A DNA stretch of 41,778 nucleotides from Caloramator sp. (GCA_026418935.1 JAOAAJ010000082.1:1-41778); one strand, 5' to 3'; numbered from the stretch's first letter, positions 1 to 9,565 are shown. Program-made: numbers and translations. Notes: a model not told the origin generated them from the sequence alone.

Positions 1-140
1 CGCGAAGCCCACCTCAAGATGAGATTTCCCATAGCGTTAAGCTAGTAAGACTCCTGGAAGAACACCAGGTTGATAGGCCAGAGGTGTAAGCGTCGTGAGG
101 CGTTTAGCTGACTGGTACTAATAGGTCGAGGGCTTGATCA
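1..140 (+). rRNA. 23S ribosomal RNA, 3' end (truncated by window start)
   Basis: Conserved 23S 3'-terminal sequence ...gtaagcgtcgtgaggcgtttagctgactggtactaataggtcgagggcttgatca; exact 3' end estimated. Confidence 0.93.
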
Positions 141-142
141 TT

Positions 143-283
143 TTAGAAGTTAGATGTTAGAGGTTAGAAGTTAGAAAAGAACTTCTTGGTTGTGCAGTTT
201 TGAGAGAATTTGAAGTTGGAATAAAGGACCTAAGAGGAATACCTAAAAGGTCTAATATCCAACATCAAACTTCAAACATCTAA
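143..283. repeat. Heptamer-periodic imperfect inverted repeat arms in the 23S-tRNA spacer
   Basis: Left arm 143-177 is five 7-mers TTAGAAG/TTAGATG/TTAGAGG/TTAGAAG/TTAGAAA; the reverse complement of 251-283 matches 143-175 at 25 of 33 positions. Confidence 0.7.
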
Positions 284-291
284 TATAATAT

Positions 292-366
292 TCCACGGTA
301 GCTCAATGGTGGAGCATTCGGCTGTTAACCGAAGGGTTGGAGGTTCGAGTCCTCTCCGTGGAGCCA
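292..366 (+). tRNA. tRNA-Asn (anticodon GTT), CCA encoded
   Basis: Acceptor TCCACGG/CCGTGGA, anticodon loop ctGTTaa, T-arm GGTTCGAGTCC, encoded GCCA. Confidence 0.95.
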
Positions 367-379
367 TACATAGAATATA

Positions 380-407
380 AGAGGTTGCAAAAGCAACCTC
401 TTTTTGT
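380..407 (+). terminator. Rho-independent terminator after tRNA-Asn
   Basis: AGAGGTTGC-AAAA-GCAACCTCT followed by a T-run. Confidence 0.85.
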
Positions 408-561
408 TTTGGTTATTTGAAAATTATTGATTATTTACTTGTCTCTTTTTGTATTAAGTTGTTTATAACCAAAAAATAACTAATCATTGGTAGTGGGTGA
501 ATGTATTTTGCTTAATATGTTAATATATGTCAAAAAATAATTTGGAATATTTTATACATAA

Positions 562-618
562 TTGAAATAATTTGATTATATTGATATAATAAGAATATGC
601 ACAAATTGTGCACAATTT
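562..618 (+). promoter_or_regulatory. Predicted sigma-A promoter with overlapping palindromic operator, upstream of the luxE-like gene
   Basis: TTGAAA (562-567), 17 nt, TATAAT (585-590); overlapping palindromes TGCACAAATTGTGCA (598-612) and AAATTGTGCACAATTT (603-618). Confidence 0.65.
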
Positions 619-635
619 TCCTTGGGGGGGATTTA

Positions 636-1769
636 ATGAGTTTTTTTAATGATTTTAAGAAAAACCTCGAAGGCCAATATGAAGAATGTCCTGCATATAG
701 AGAGTTGTGCAGAAGAGAAGGGTTTAATCCCTTTAACGATTTAAAAAACGAAGATGATTTAGAATTTGTTCCTTTTATTATGACAACATCTTTTAAAAGG
801 TCTTATGGGTCATTTACGAAACTTTTAAGGGTTGGAGTTGATAAGGTATATAAATGGACTATATCAAGTAGCACAAGTGGAGATCCAAGTATAGTTGGAA
901 GAAGCAGAGAGGATATTGAAACCTTAAGAAAATTTGTTTTAGAAGATGAAATAAGACATAGAGCAGAGAGGGATTATGAGTGTACTTTTTTCCCAAAAGC
1001 AGAAGAAATGAAGGCGTTTAACAGAGGTATGTTTTTAAATAAAGTATGTGAATCCTATTTAGGAAATATTGTAGATATATATACTTATTTAGAGCAGACA
1101 ATATTTTTGCTGAAACTTCAGGATGGAAAAATGATATTAGATATTGAACCTTTTATAGAGTATATTAAGGAACACAATGGAAAAAATCATCGTGCAGCAT
1201 TAGGTGGTTCTACGCCTTTGATTTTTAAAACAGTATTAAATCTAAAGGAAAAAATGAAACCCGTTGAACTTGGAGATAGAGCGATTCTTCATACAGGCGG
1301 TGGTGGATGGGACGGAAGAAAAGGAAATATAAATATAGGTGCCTTTATTGAAAGATGGAGGTTTGTAGAGGAGGTATCTAATTTCTTAGGTATACCACAG
1401 GAAAACTTTACAGATACATACTCCTTTACAGAAAATAGTTTTACAATGACAGGCCACTATAGTAGAGAGCATAGGGATTATCTATTCCACGTCCCAGAAT
1501 TTGCAAGAGTTATAGTAAGAGATGTAAAAACACTAAAGCCTGTTAAGGAGGGACAAAGAGGATTTATTCAGGTTTTAAATGCCTATGGAACATCAGCCTT
1601 TGCTGGTGCAAGTATTCTTGTTGATGATATAGGAGAGGTGGTTTCCTATACAAAGTGTCCTGAATGTGGTTATAAAGGTATGGTTATTAAACTTTTAGGT
1701 AGAGTCAAGGGGACAGAGGCAAAGGGATGTGGTGCTACCTTAGGAGGTGATGGGGTTGGAAACAATTAA
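636..1769 (+). CDS. LuxE-like acyl-protein synthetase / acyl-adenylating enzyme
   Basis: Adenylate-forming motif ISSSTSGDPS, HTGGGGWDGRKG and TDTYSFTE blocks; ATG at 636 has an RBS-like ggggg upstream (ORF track begins at 597). Confidence 0.82.
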   Translation: MSFFNDFKKNLEGQYEECPAYRELCRREGFNPFNDLKNEDDLEFVPFIMTTSFKRSYGSFTKLLRVGVDKVYKWTISSSTSGDPSIVGRSREDIETLRKFVLEDEIRHRAERDYECTFFPKAEEMKAFNRGMFLNKVCESYLGNIVDIYTYLEQTIFLLKLQDGKMILDIEPFIEYIKEHNGKNHRAALGGSTPLIFKTVLNLKEKMKPVELGDRAILHTGGGGWDGRKGNINIGAFIERWRFVEEVSNFLGIPQENFTDTYSFTENSFTMTGHYSREHRDYLFHVPEFARVIVRDVKTLKPVKEGQRGFIQVLNAYGTSAFAGASILVDDIGEVVSYTKCPECGYKGMVIKLLGRVKGTEAKGCGATLGGDGVGNN

Positions 1770-3081
1770 AAGGGATTATAATGGCTGTTATGTAGATGTT
1801 GCTGTATATGATATTTCTGATATAAAGTCAGAAGTTGTAAGGCTTAAGGAGAATAAATATAGAGCACACAATATAAAAACAGAAGAAACGCTAAATATAC
1901 TTGATTTGTGTGCTAAAAAGTGGCTTGATAGAGACTATTCTAAAAAACACGTTGAGCACATAGCAAAGATAACAAATCAAAGTGAAGAGATGGTTTTGTT
2001 TGAACTTGAAAATGCAATGCAGGGTCTTTTAATGGAAAATACAAAAAAGTTAATAGAGGAAGAATTAAAGAGAGAGGATATTTTAGACAATTGGGTGCCT
2101 ACCCATTATGGCTTAGTGCATAGGCAACCTCGTGGGTTAGTATTCCACAACGTATCAGGCAATGCCTTTATAGTAATACCAGTTAGTATTGCTATGGGGC
2201 TTATATCTAAAAATGTTAACTTAGTAAAGGTATCAAAGGATGAACCCTATTTTGCCAATGCCTTTTATAAAAGCCTAATGGAGATAGATGAGTCAATTAA
2301 GGAAAGATTATCTATAGTTTACTTTGATAGTTCCTCAACGGACATATACGACTATGTAGTTTCAAATTCGGATTGTGTTGTTCACTGGGGAGGAAAAACA
2401 TCAAGGGATTATATGGCTAATTTGTGTGCCAAACATTCTGTTCACTTTATAGAACACGGGCCTAAGATAAGCTTTGAGGTTATAGATAAAGAACCAAGCA
2501 TAGATGAAATAAAAGGTATAGCACTTGATATGTCATTGTGGGAACAGAAGGCCTGTTTATCACCAAGGATTGTTTTCCTAAATACATCAATAAATAAAGA
2601 ACAATTCCTTGAACAATTTAGGTCCTGTTTAGAGGAAATAAACGAAGTATTACCTAAAGGTTACTATGATTATTTTTCTTCTATAAAAATACTTCAGGAT
2701 AGACAAAACCTACTTCTAAAGAATTTAGATAATCCAAACTTTGATATGTTATGTAGTAAAAATTCAGACTACACTATTGTTTACTCAAAGGATTTTCCAA
2801 GAAACAATGAAATAGATATGTGCTTTGGAAGGTTTATCTATGTTTGTCCATACAACGATAAGAAAGAAGTTATAGACTATATTAATACTTATCTAAAGGG
2901 ATATCTTCAAACAATGGGATACTGTGGTAATGATTTAGAATTTATTGAACAAGTAACATTATGTGGTGTTAGCATTGTTACTAAGTTGGGTGAAATGTCA
3001 CTTCATAAGAATGGTACATCACACGATGGAATATATAATTTAAGTGAATTAACCTATGTTGTTAGTTACCAGAGAGATTAG
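1750..3081 (+). CDS. LuxC-like acyl-CoA/acyl-protein reductase
   Basis: HRQPRGLVFHNVSGNAF, VHWGGKTSRDY and catalytic-Cys WEQKACLSPR motifs; overlaps the luxE-like 3' end; TTG at 1756 is a better-spaced alternative start after AGGAGG. Confidence 0.82.
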   Translation: MGLETIKRDYNGCYVDVAVYDISDIKSEVVRLKENKYRAHNIKTEETLNILDLCAKKWLDRDYSKKHVEHIAKITNQSEEMVLFELENAMQGLLMENTKKLIEEELKREDILDNWVPTHYGLVHRQPRGLVFHNVSGNAFIVIPVSIAMGLISKNVNLVKVSKDEPYFANAFYKSLMEIDESIKERLSIVYFDSSSTDIYDYVVSNSDCVVHWGGKTSRDYMANLCAKHSVHFIEHGPKISFEVIDKEPSIDEIKGIALDMSLWEQKACLSPRIVFLNTSINKEQFLEQFRSCLEEINEVLPKGYYDYFSSIKILQDRQNLLLKNLDNPNFDMLCSKNSDYTIVYSKDFPRNNEIDMCFGRFIYVCPYNDKKEVIDYINTYLKGYLQTMGYCGNDLEFIEQVTLCGVSIVTKLGEMSLHKNGTSHDGIYNLSELTYVVSYQRD

Positions 3082-3091
3082 GGGGGATAGT

Positions 3092-4492
3092 ATGAAGGTA
3101 AAAGAATATTATAGGGATTTTATAACTGTTGATGAAGCATTAAATTTTAAGAGAAATGATGTAAGGGAAAACTACAAAGAATATGTTAATTCTGCTGCAG
3201 TACAGCTTTTAGGGCTATTAGACTTTGATAAACACTTTGTAAAGGCAAAGGGTACAAAGGTGTATGATGAAGATGGAAAAGAGTATATAGACTTTTTAGG
3301 TGGATATGGTGCCTTAAATGTAGGTCATAACAACGAATATGTTTTAGAAGGAATTAAAAAGGCTGTAGGTCTACCAAATATATTACAAGCATCTATATAT
3401 AATTTTGCGGGTGCACTTGCTAAAAACCTATCTCTTTTAACAGGAGGACAGCTAAAAAGAACCTTCTTTGCAAATAGTGGTGCTGAAGCTGTTGAAGGTG
3501 CACTTAAAATAGCAAAGATTGCAAGTGGTAAAAGTAAGATAGCATATTGTCAAAACTCCTTCCACGGTAAATCAATGGGAGCACTATCTGTAACAGGAAG
3601 AGAAAAATATCAAAATCCATTTAAGCCTTTAGTTCCTGATTGCTATCCTGTTCCTTATGGTGATGATAAGGCTCTTGAAGACTTAATTAAAATGGGAGGT
3701 TTTGCAGCCTTTATTGTAGAACCAATTCAAGGGGAAGGAGGAATAAACGTTCCGCCTTCAGGATATTTAAGAAAAGCAAGGGAAATATGTGATAAGTATG
3801 GTGTATATTTAATTGTTGATGAAATACAAACAGGTTTTGGAAGAACAGGATATATGTTTGCATATCAAGCTGAGGAAATAGTCCCAGATATAATGTGTTT
3901 TGCAAAATCAATTGGTGGAGGAATAATGCCAATTGGAGGATATATTGCAAAGGATGAGATATGGAAGAAGGCCTATGGTTCTGTTGATAAAGCCTTTTTA
4001 CATACATCAACTTTTGGAGGAAATACATTAGCCTGTGCAGCAGGAATTGCAACTATTGAATATTTGGTTGAAAATCATCTTGATAGACAGGCAAAGGAGA
4101 AGGGAGACTATTTTATAAAGAAGCTTTTGGAACTTAAGGCAAAATATCCAGTAATAAAGGATGTAAGAGGACGCGGACTTATGATTGGACTTGAGTTTGA
4201 GGAACCAAAGGGAATACTTAATAAGATTACCGCTGGAAAACTATCAGAATTATCTAAGGAATATTTCGCATCTTTAGTTGCTGGAAAGCTTATGAATGAA
4301 TATGGAATTATAACTGCCTACACATTAAATAATCCTAACGTTATAAGACTTGAACCACCTCTAATAGTAGGATATGATGAGATTGATAAAGTAATATTTG
4401 CATTAGAGGATATATTTGAGAAAAACGGAGGATTTTTAAGTCTTGGATTGGAAAGTGGAAAACAGGTAATAAAGTCTTTATTTAAAAAATAG
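3092..4492 (+). CDS. Class III PLP aminotransferase (ornithine/putrescine/acetylornithine aminotransferase superfamily)
   Basis: FLGGYGALNVGHN, DEIQTGFGRTG, PLP-Lys motif FAKSIGGG, STFGGNTLACAAG; ATG at 3092 after an RBS. Confidence 0.88.
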   Translation: MKVKEYYRDFITVDEALNFKRNDVRENYKEYVNSAAVQLLGLLDFDKHFVKAKGTKVYDEDGKEYIDFLGGYGALNVGHNNEYVLEGIKKAVGLPNILQASIYNFAGALAKNLSLLTGGQLKRTFFANSGAEAVEGALKIAKIASGKSKIAYCQNSFHGKSMGALSVTGREKYQNPFKPLVPDCYPVPYGDDKALEDLIKMGGFAAFIVEPIQGEGGINVPPSGYLRKAREICDKYGVYLIVDEIQTGFGRTGYMFAYQAEEIVPDIMCFAKSIGGGIMPIGGYIAKDEIWKKAYGSVDKAFLHTSTFGGNTLACAAGIATIEYLVENHLDRQAKEKGDYFIKKLLELKAKYPVIKDVRGRGLMIGLEFEEPKGILNKITAGKLSELSKEYFASLVAGKLMNEYGIITAYTLNNPNVIRLEPPLIVGYDEIDKVIFALEDIFEKNGGFLSLGLESGKQVIKSLFKK

Positions 4493-4518
4493 TGGCTAAA
4501 ATTTTAGCCACTATTTTT
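4485..4518. terminator. Perfect 34-nt palindrome, bidirectional terminator between convergent genes
   Basis: AAAAATAGTGGCTAAAATTTTAGCCACTATTTTT; contains both stop codons (TAG 4490-4492 and, on the minus strand, 4511-4513). Confidence 0.88.
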
Positions 4519-5116
4519 GTGAAACCCAAGGATTATCCTTAATATAAAATCTCCAGGGGTAAAACCTTGCTTCTTCAGCATAATCTATATTTATTCTTGT
4601 AGTTTCAACTATATCAAAATTGGTATAGCCTGTTTCTTCAACATATAGAATATCAGAAAATAGAGTTATTCCATTTAAAGATTTATCAAGATTTAGTGCA
4701 ATACAAAGTTTAGATGGCCCATTTGTTAAATTTTTTAATTGACTTTTACTTATTTCTTTAAGATCTTTGTTGTATCTTAATTTACACATATAATCAATAC
4801 CTTCTATAGGCTCAACAGCTCTTATTAATACAGCACAGGGTTTTCCTTCATCCTCTGTTACAATATTAAAGCAATAATACATACCATAAATAAAATATAT
4901 ATAGGCGTGCCCAGCATCCTTAAACATTACTTCATTTCTTTGAGTTTTTCTGTTATTATATGAATGTGCAGCTTTATCAAAGGGACCTATATATGCTTCT
5001 GTCTCTACAATTCTGGCAACTAACTTACGACCACCAATATTTCTAACTATATTTTTACCAAGAAGTTCTTTAGCAACAGTTAAAGTATCCTTTTTATAAA
5101 AATCCTTATTAAGCAT
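4511..5116 (-). CDS. mpg: DNA-3-methyladenine glycosylase (AAG/MPG family)
   Basis: LLGKNIVR, RIVETEAYIGPFDKAAHSYNNRKTQRNEVMF, AYIYFIYGMYYCFNIVTE. Confidence 0.93.
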   Translation of the reverse strand: MLNKDFYKKDTLTVAKELLGKNIVRNIGGRKLVARIVETEAYIGPFDKAAHSYNNRKTQRNEVMFKDAGHAYIYFIYGMYYCFNIVTEDEGKPCAVLIRAVEPIEGIDYMCKLRYNKDLKEISKSQLKNLTNGPSKLCIALNLDKSLNGITLFSDILYVEETGYTNFDIVETTRINIDYAEEARFYPWRFYIKDNPWVSQK

Positions 5117-5142
5117 AATAACCTCCAGAAAGGGATGATATT

Positions 5143-5988
5143 TTGAAAAAAATAATACCAGTTTTAAAAATATTAGGTTTTCTTATTTTAAACGCATTTG
5201 GTTTTTATATTTTAGAAACAATATTAAACTATTTTGCAGTTAATTTTAGTAATGCGTATCTTTTTAATATTATATATTCTATTGGAACTATTTTAATCGT
5301 AATATTAAATACCAAATTATTTGTTAAGAAAGATATACTAAACTTCTTGAACTTATCTTTTAAAGGTGTTGATTTTAAAAGATTGCTATATTTAATAGCA
5401 TTAGCATCTTTTGTAAATATATTTGTTACCCTTATATTGATACTTCTTAATAAATACAATATTTATAGCTTTATATGGGATAAGCTTTATATAGAGGATA
5501 TTTTAGGTGTAATTTTTACAGGAATAATTATATCACTATCATATTCATTAATTGAAGAAGTAATTTTAAGAGGATATATTTTTAATACGTTGCCTATAAA
5601 AAAAGAAATTAATATAGTTGTTCTTGCACTACTTTATACAACATTTAATGCTTTAAGTAGAGGATTTAATATTGTTTTTATAATAAATACTTTTTTGTTT
5701 TCGTTATTTTTAAATATAATATACTATAAATATCAAAACCTATTATATACATTATCCTTTAGCTTTGTATGGTTTTATATATCTAACTATATTTTCTCCT
5801 TAAGTTTAGAACCTGATAGTTTAGATGTATATTCAGTTATTAATTTAATGTATGCTGGCTACGACATAATAGGTGGTGGAGAGTATGGAATATTTGGAAG
5901 TATCATATTTTCTATTTTTCTCTTAATTATTAATTTATACGAGTTGAAATCCTTTGATGTATTTCGTTGGTGGACGTCACAGGAATAA
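5143..5988 (+). CDS. CPBP family intramembrane metalloprotease (CAAX protease/Abi)
   Basis: Multiple TM segments with the SLIEEVILRGYIF (EExxxR) motif. Confidence 0.75.
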   Translation: MKKIIPVLKILGFLILNAFGFYILETILNYFAVNFSNAYLFNIIYSIGTILIVILNTKLFVKKDILNFLNLSFKGVDFKRLLYLIALASFVNIFVTLILILLNKYNIYSFIWDKLYIEDILGVIFTGIIISLSYSLIEEVILRGYIFNTLPIKKEINIVVLALLYTTFNALSRGFNIVFIINTFLFSLFLNIIYYKYQNLLYTLSFSFVWFYISNYIFSLSLEPDSLDVYSVINLMYAGYDIIGGGEYGIFGSIIFSIFLLIINLYELKSFDVFRWWTSQE

Positions 5989-5994
5989 AAATAA

Positions 5995-6032
5995 AGAGAC
6001 AGTACATTTTTATGATGTATTGTCTTTTTTGT
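5995..6032 (+). terminator. Rho-independent terminator
   Basis: GACAGTACAT...ATGTATTGTC followed by TTTTTT. Confidence 0.7.
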
Positions 6033-6138
6033 TTTTATAAATTTATTAATAAAAGTGTAAAAAAATAAAAAAAGTCAACATAGTTATGGATAATTAATGT
6101 TTATAGATAATAAATAGATTTTAAAAAATACATAGATG

Positions 6139-6186
6139 TGATACTATATTTAGTGTTTATGGTGTATAATAATACTAAATATAGTA
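6139..6186 (+). promoter_or_regulatory. Pair of NrdR-like boxes flanking a -10 element
   Basis: ACTATATTTAGT (6143-6154) and its inverted partner ACTAAATATAGT (6174-6185), centres 31 bp apart; TATAAT at 6165-6170 between them. Confidence 0.65.
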
Positions 6187-6199
6187 AGGGGCGATGTGT

Positions 6200-9100
6200 A
6201 TGGGATTTTCTAAAAATGCTATTAAGGTATTAGAAAAGAGATATTTGGCAAAGGATGAGGATGGAAACATAATAGAGACTCCAGATGAAATGTTACATAG
6301 AGTAGCAACAAAAGTTGCAGAGGCAGATAAGTTTTATGATGAAAATGCTGATATAGAAAAGACAAAACAAACTTTTTATGAAATGATGAAAAGTCTAAAC
6401 TTTCTTCCTAACTCTCCAACTTTAATGAATGCAGGAAGGCCTCTTGGTCAGCTTTCTGCTTGTTTTGTGCTGCCTGTTGAAGATTCAATGGAGGGTATAT
6501 TTGACTCTATAAAGAATGCAGCACTTATTCATAAATCAGGTGGTGGAACTGGGTTTAGCTTCTCAAGATTAAGACCAAGCGGTTCGAGTGTAAAATCAAC
6601 AGGAGGAGTTGCTTCAGGTCCTGTTAGTTTTATGAAGGTGTTTGATGCAGCAACAGAGGCAGTAAAGCAGGGGGGAACCAGAAGGGGTGCTAATATGGGT
6701 ATCCTCCGTATTGACCATCCTGATATTTTAGAGTTTATAAAGTGTAAAGAAGATAACAATGCGATTAATAATTTTAATATAAGTGTTGCAGTTACTGAAA
6801 AATTTATGGAGGCTGTGATAAAGGGAGAAGATTATGATTTGATAGACCCTAATACCAAGAAGGTGAAGGGTAGATTAAATGCAAGAGAGGTTTTTGATTT
6901 AATTGTTAAGATGGCGTGGAAAAATGGAGAACCTGGTATAGTTTTTATAGATAGGATGAACAAGTTTAACCCTACACCTAATTTAGGAGAAATAGAGAGT
7001 ACTAATCCTTGTTTGCATAAAGACACCTTGATATCCACAAAGGAAGGTTTAAAAAAAATATCTGAATTGTATAGTGAGTATGGGGACAAAGAGGTTGAAA
7101 TATTAACAGATAACAGGGTATTAAATGAAGGAATTGGAATTACTGTAAGGAGTGCAAAAATAATAAAAACGGGAATTAGAAAAACATTAAGGATAGAGTT
7201 AAGCAATGGACAATATCTTATGTTAACACCAGAACATAAGGTTATGACTATAGATGGATGGAAGATGGCTAAAGATTTATCTGTAGAAGATGAAGTTTTG
7301 GTACAAAGTGGAGATGGTGTGCTTGTAAAAGAAGACAGTATTGGAAGTGAACTTGGATTTTTATTAGGATATATATTAGGAGATGGTTGGCTTACTTTTG
7401 ATGGAAAGGTTTTAGGTGCTGTGTTTGCAGAAAGTGAAAAATATATAATGGATAAAATACAGGAGATTTCGCAGAAATATAATGGTGGAAAAGGAATAGT
7501 AAATTGGAGAGAAAATGGTACTTGGCAAATATTATTTAAAAGAAAGGAATTTGTTGAAAAGATAAAGGAACTTGGAATAGAAGGGAAAAAGGCACCTTTT
7601 AAGAGGGTTCCAAAGTCTATATTTACAGCCTCTAAGGAGACAATTGCAGCTTTTTTAGATGGTATTTTTAGTGCAGATGGTACTGTAAATTATATAGATG
7701 AAGACTATCGAGATGTTAGATTGTCTTCTGCTTCTAAGGATTTACTACTTGATGTTCAATTAATTCTTTTAAATTTAGGAATAACAAGTAAGGTTTATAA
7801 TAGAACAAAGAAAAATCAAGCACAATTTAAATATAGAAATAAAAATGGTGAAGAGAAGACTTATACAAGTAATAACTTTTATGAGTTAGTTATAAATGGA
7901 AATGATATTATTAAATTTAAAGATGTAATAGGTGGCTTTACACATATAGAAAAAAATCAAAAATTAAATGAGATTTGTAGAGAATCGCATAAGAATATAT
8001 ATTATAAGTTTAAAGTTAAAGAGATAAAAGAATGGGAAGAGTGTGAGGTTTATGATGTTATAGAGCCAGTTACAAATTCACTTATAGCAAATGGAATAGT
8101 AGTACACAACTGCGGTGAGCAGCCGCTACTTCCCTTTGAGAGCTGTAATTTAGGCTCAATAAACCTTGCAAATATGGTTAAGTGGAATGGAAAAGGGTAT
8201 GAAGTAGATTATGAACTTTTAGAGGAGACGGTATTTAATGCAGTTCACTTTTTAGATAATGTAATTGATGTTAATGTATATCCTTTGAAGGAAATAGAAG
8301 CTATGACAAAAAGAACAAGAAAAATAGGCCTTGGTGTGATGGGATTTTCTGATATGCTAATAAAACTTAATGTACCTTATAATTCAGAAAAGGCAGTTAA
8401 TATAGCAGAAGAAGTAATGAAATTTATAAACGATAAATCAAAGGAAGCAAGTAGAAGGCTTGCAAAACTTAGGGGAGAGTTCCCAGAGTTTAAAAATAGT
8501 GTATACAAAGATGGAGAACCATTAAGAAATGCTACAACGACTACAATAGCACCAACAGGTACAATAAGTATAATAGCAGGGGTGTCATCAGGTATAGAAC
8601 CACTATTTGCATTAGCCTTTTGGAGAAATGTAATGGATAATGAAAGACTTGTTGAAATGAACTATCTGCTTGAAAATGTATTAAGGCAGAAGGGCCTTTA
8701 TACAAAGGACCTTATAGATAAAATAGCCGATAGAGGAACGTTAGAAGGGATTAAGGAAGTACCAGAGGATTTAAAGAAGATATTTGTAACAGCTCACGAA
8801 ATAGAACCAATATGGCACATAAAGATGCAGGCAGCCTTTCAAAAGTATACTGATAACGCTGTATCCAAAACAGTAAACTTTAAAAATTCTGCTACAGTAG
8901 ATGATGTAAAGACTGTATATCTTCTTGCCTATAGGCTTGGCTGTAAGGGTGTTACGATTTATAGAGATGGAAGTAGAGAAGGTCAGGTTATAAACATAGG
9001 AAAAGACAAGGAAGCTAAAGTTGATGAGCATATTCCAAGAGAGCGTCCAGAAATAACTATGGGTATAACCGAAAAGGTTAGGGTAGGATGTGGAAATCTT

Positions 9101-9541
9101 TATATTACAGTTAACTATGATGATAATGGAATATGTGAGGTATTCACAAATGTAGGTAAAGCTGGTGGATGTCCATCACAATCCGAAGCTACGGCAAGGC
9201 TTGTGTCAATAGCCTTAAGAAGTGGTATGGATGTAAAGGAAATTATAGAACAGTTAAAGGGAATAAGGTGTCATTCAACTTTAAGACAAAGAGCAAACAA
9301 TAAGGATATAAAAGTTTTATCCTGTCCTGATGCTATAGCAAGAACAATAGAAACATTAATAGATATAAAAAAGGTTGGAGGCTTTAGGGATTTAAATATT
9401 AAACCTGCTGATGAAATTGAGGACTTGATTGCAAATTCAAGTAAGAAATCAAAAATTAAATGCCCAGAGTGTGGAAATGAAATAACTCATCAGGATGGAT
9501 GTGTAATATGTCCAAGTTGTGGATATTCTAAATGTAGTTAG
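6200..9541 (+). CDS. nrdJ: Adenosylcobalamin-dependent (class II) ribonucleoside-diphosphate reductase containing an intein
   Basis: [64 protein letters not shown] (split), C-terminal zinc-ribbon [28 protein letters not shown] at 6200 better spaced to AAGGGG than 6194. Confidence 0.92.
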   Translation: MGFSKNAIKVLEKRYLAKDEDGNIIETPDEMLHRVATKVAEADKFYDENADIEKTKQTFYEMMKSLNFLPNSPTLMNAGRPLGQLSACFVLPVEDSMEGIFDSIKNAALIHKSGGGTGFSFSRLRPSGSSVKSTGGVASGPVSFMKVFDAATEAVKQGGTRRGANMGILRIDHPDILEFIKCKEDNNAINNFNISVAVTEKFMEAVIKGEDYDLIDPNTKKVKGRLNAREVFDLIVKMAWKNGEPGIVFIDRMNKFNPTPNLGEIESTNPCLHKDTLISTKEGLKKISELYSEYGDKEVEILTDNRVLNEGIGITVRSAKIIKTGIRKTLRIELSNGQYLMLTPEHKVMTIDGWKMAKDLSVEDEVLVQSGDGVLVKEDSIGSELGFLLGYILGDGWLTFDGKVLGAVFAESEKYIMDKIQEISQKYNGGKGIVNWRENGTWQILFKRKEFVEKIKELGIEGKKAPFKRVPKSIFTASKETIAAFLDGIFSADGTVNYIDEDYRDVRLSSASKDLLLDVQLILLNLGITSKVYNRTKKNQAQFKYRNKNGEEKTYTSNNFYELVINGNDIIKFKDVIGGFTHIEKNQKLNEICRESHKNIYYKFKVKEIKEWEECEVYDVIEPVTNSLIANGIVVHNCGEQPLLPFESCNLGSINLANMVKWNGKGYEVDYELLEETVFNAVHFLDNVIDVNVYPLKEIEAMTKRTRKIGLGVMGFSDMLIKLNVPYNSEKAVNIAEEVMKFINDKSKEASRRLAKLRGEFPEFKNSVYKDGEPLRNATTTTIAPTGTISIIAGVSSGIEPLFALAFWRNVMDNERLVEMNYLLENVLRQKGLYTKDLIDKIADRGTLEGIKEVPEDLKKIFVTAHEIEPIWHIKMQAAFQKYTDNAVSKTVNFKNSATVDDVKTVYLLAYRLGCKGVTIYRDGSREGQVINIGKDKEAKVDEHIPRERPEITMGITEKVRVGCGNLYITVNYDDNGICEVFTNVGKAGGCPSQSEATARLVSIALRSGMDVKEIIEQLKGIRCHSTLRQRANNKDIKVLSCPDAIARTIETLIDIKKVGGFRDLNIKPADEIEDLIANSSKKSKIKCPECGNEITHQDGCVICPSCGYSKCS
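7010..8110 (+). mobile_element. In-frame intein (367 aa) with LAGLIDADG homing endonuclease domain
   Basis: Starts [21 protein letters not shown] block B; LGYILGDG and LDGIFSADG dodecapeptide motifs; ends [11 protein letters not shown] followed by extein Cys. Confidence 0.93.
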
Positions 9542-9565
9542 GGTGTAGAACTTTCTACACCCTAA
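9538..9565. terminator. Shared terminator palindrome between convergent genes
   Basis: TTAGGGTGTAGAA-CT-TTCTACACCCTAA; both flanking stop codons lie inside. Confidence 0.8.

Noticed and set aside
3711-4052. 113-aa minus-strand ORF antisense to the aminotransferase
   Set aside because: Leu/Gln/His-rich antisense translation, no independent support
5995-6032. Possible relationship between GACAGTAC here and GGGACAGTACCC near 41632 as a mobile repeat
   Set aside because: Match is only about 8 nt; the first is a terminator stem and the second lies in the transposase reading frame
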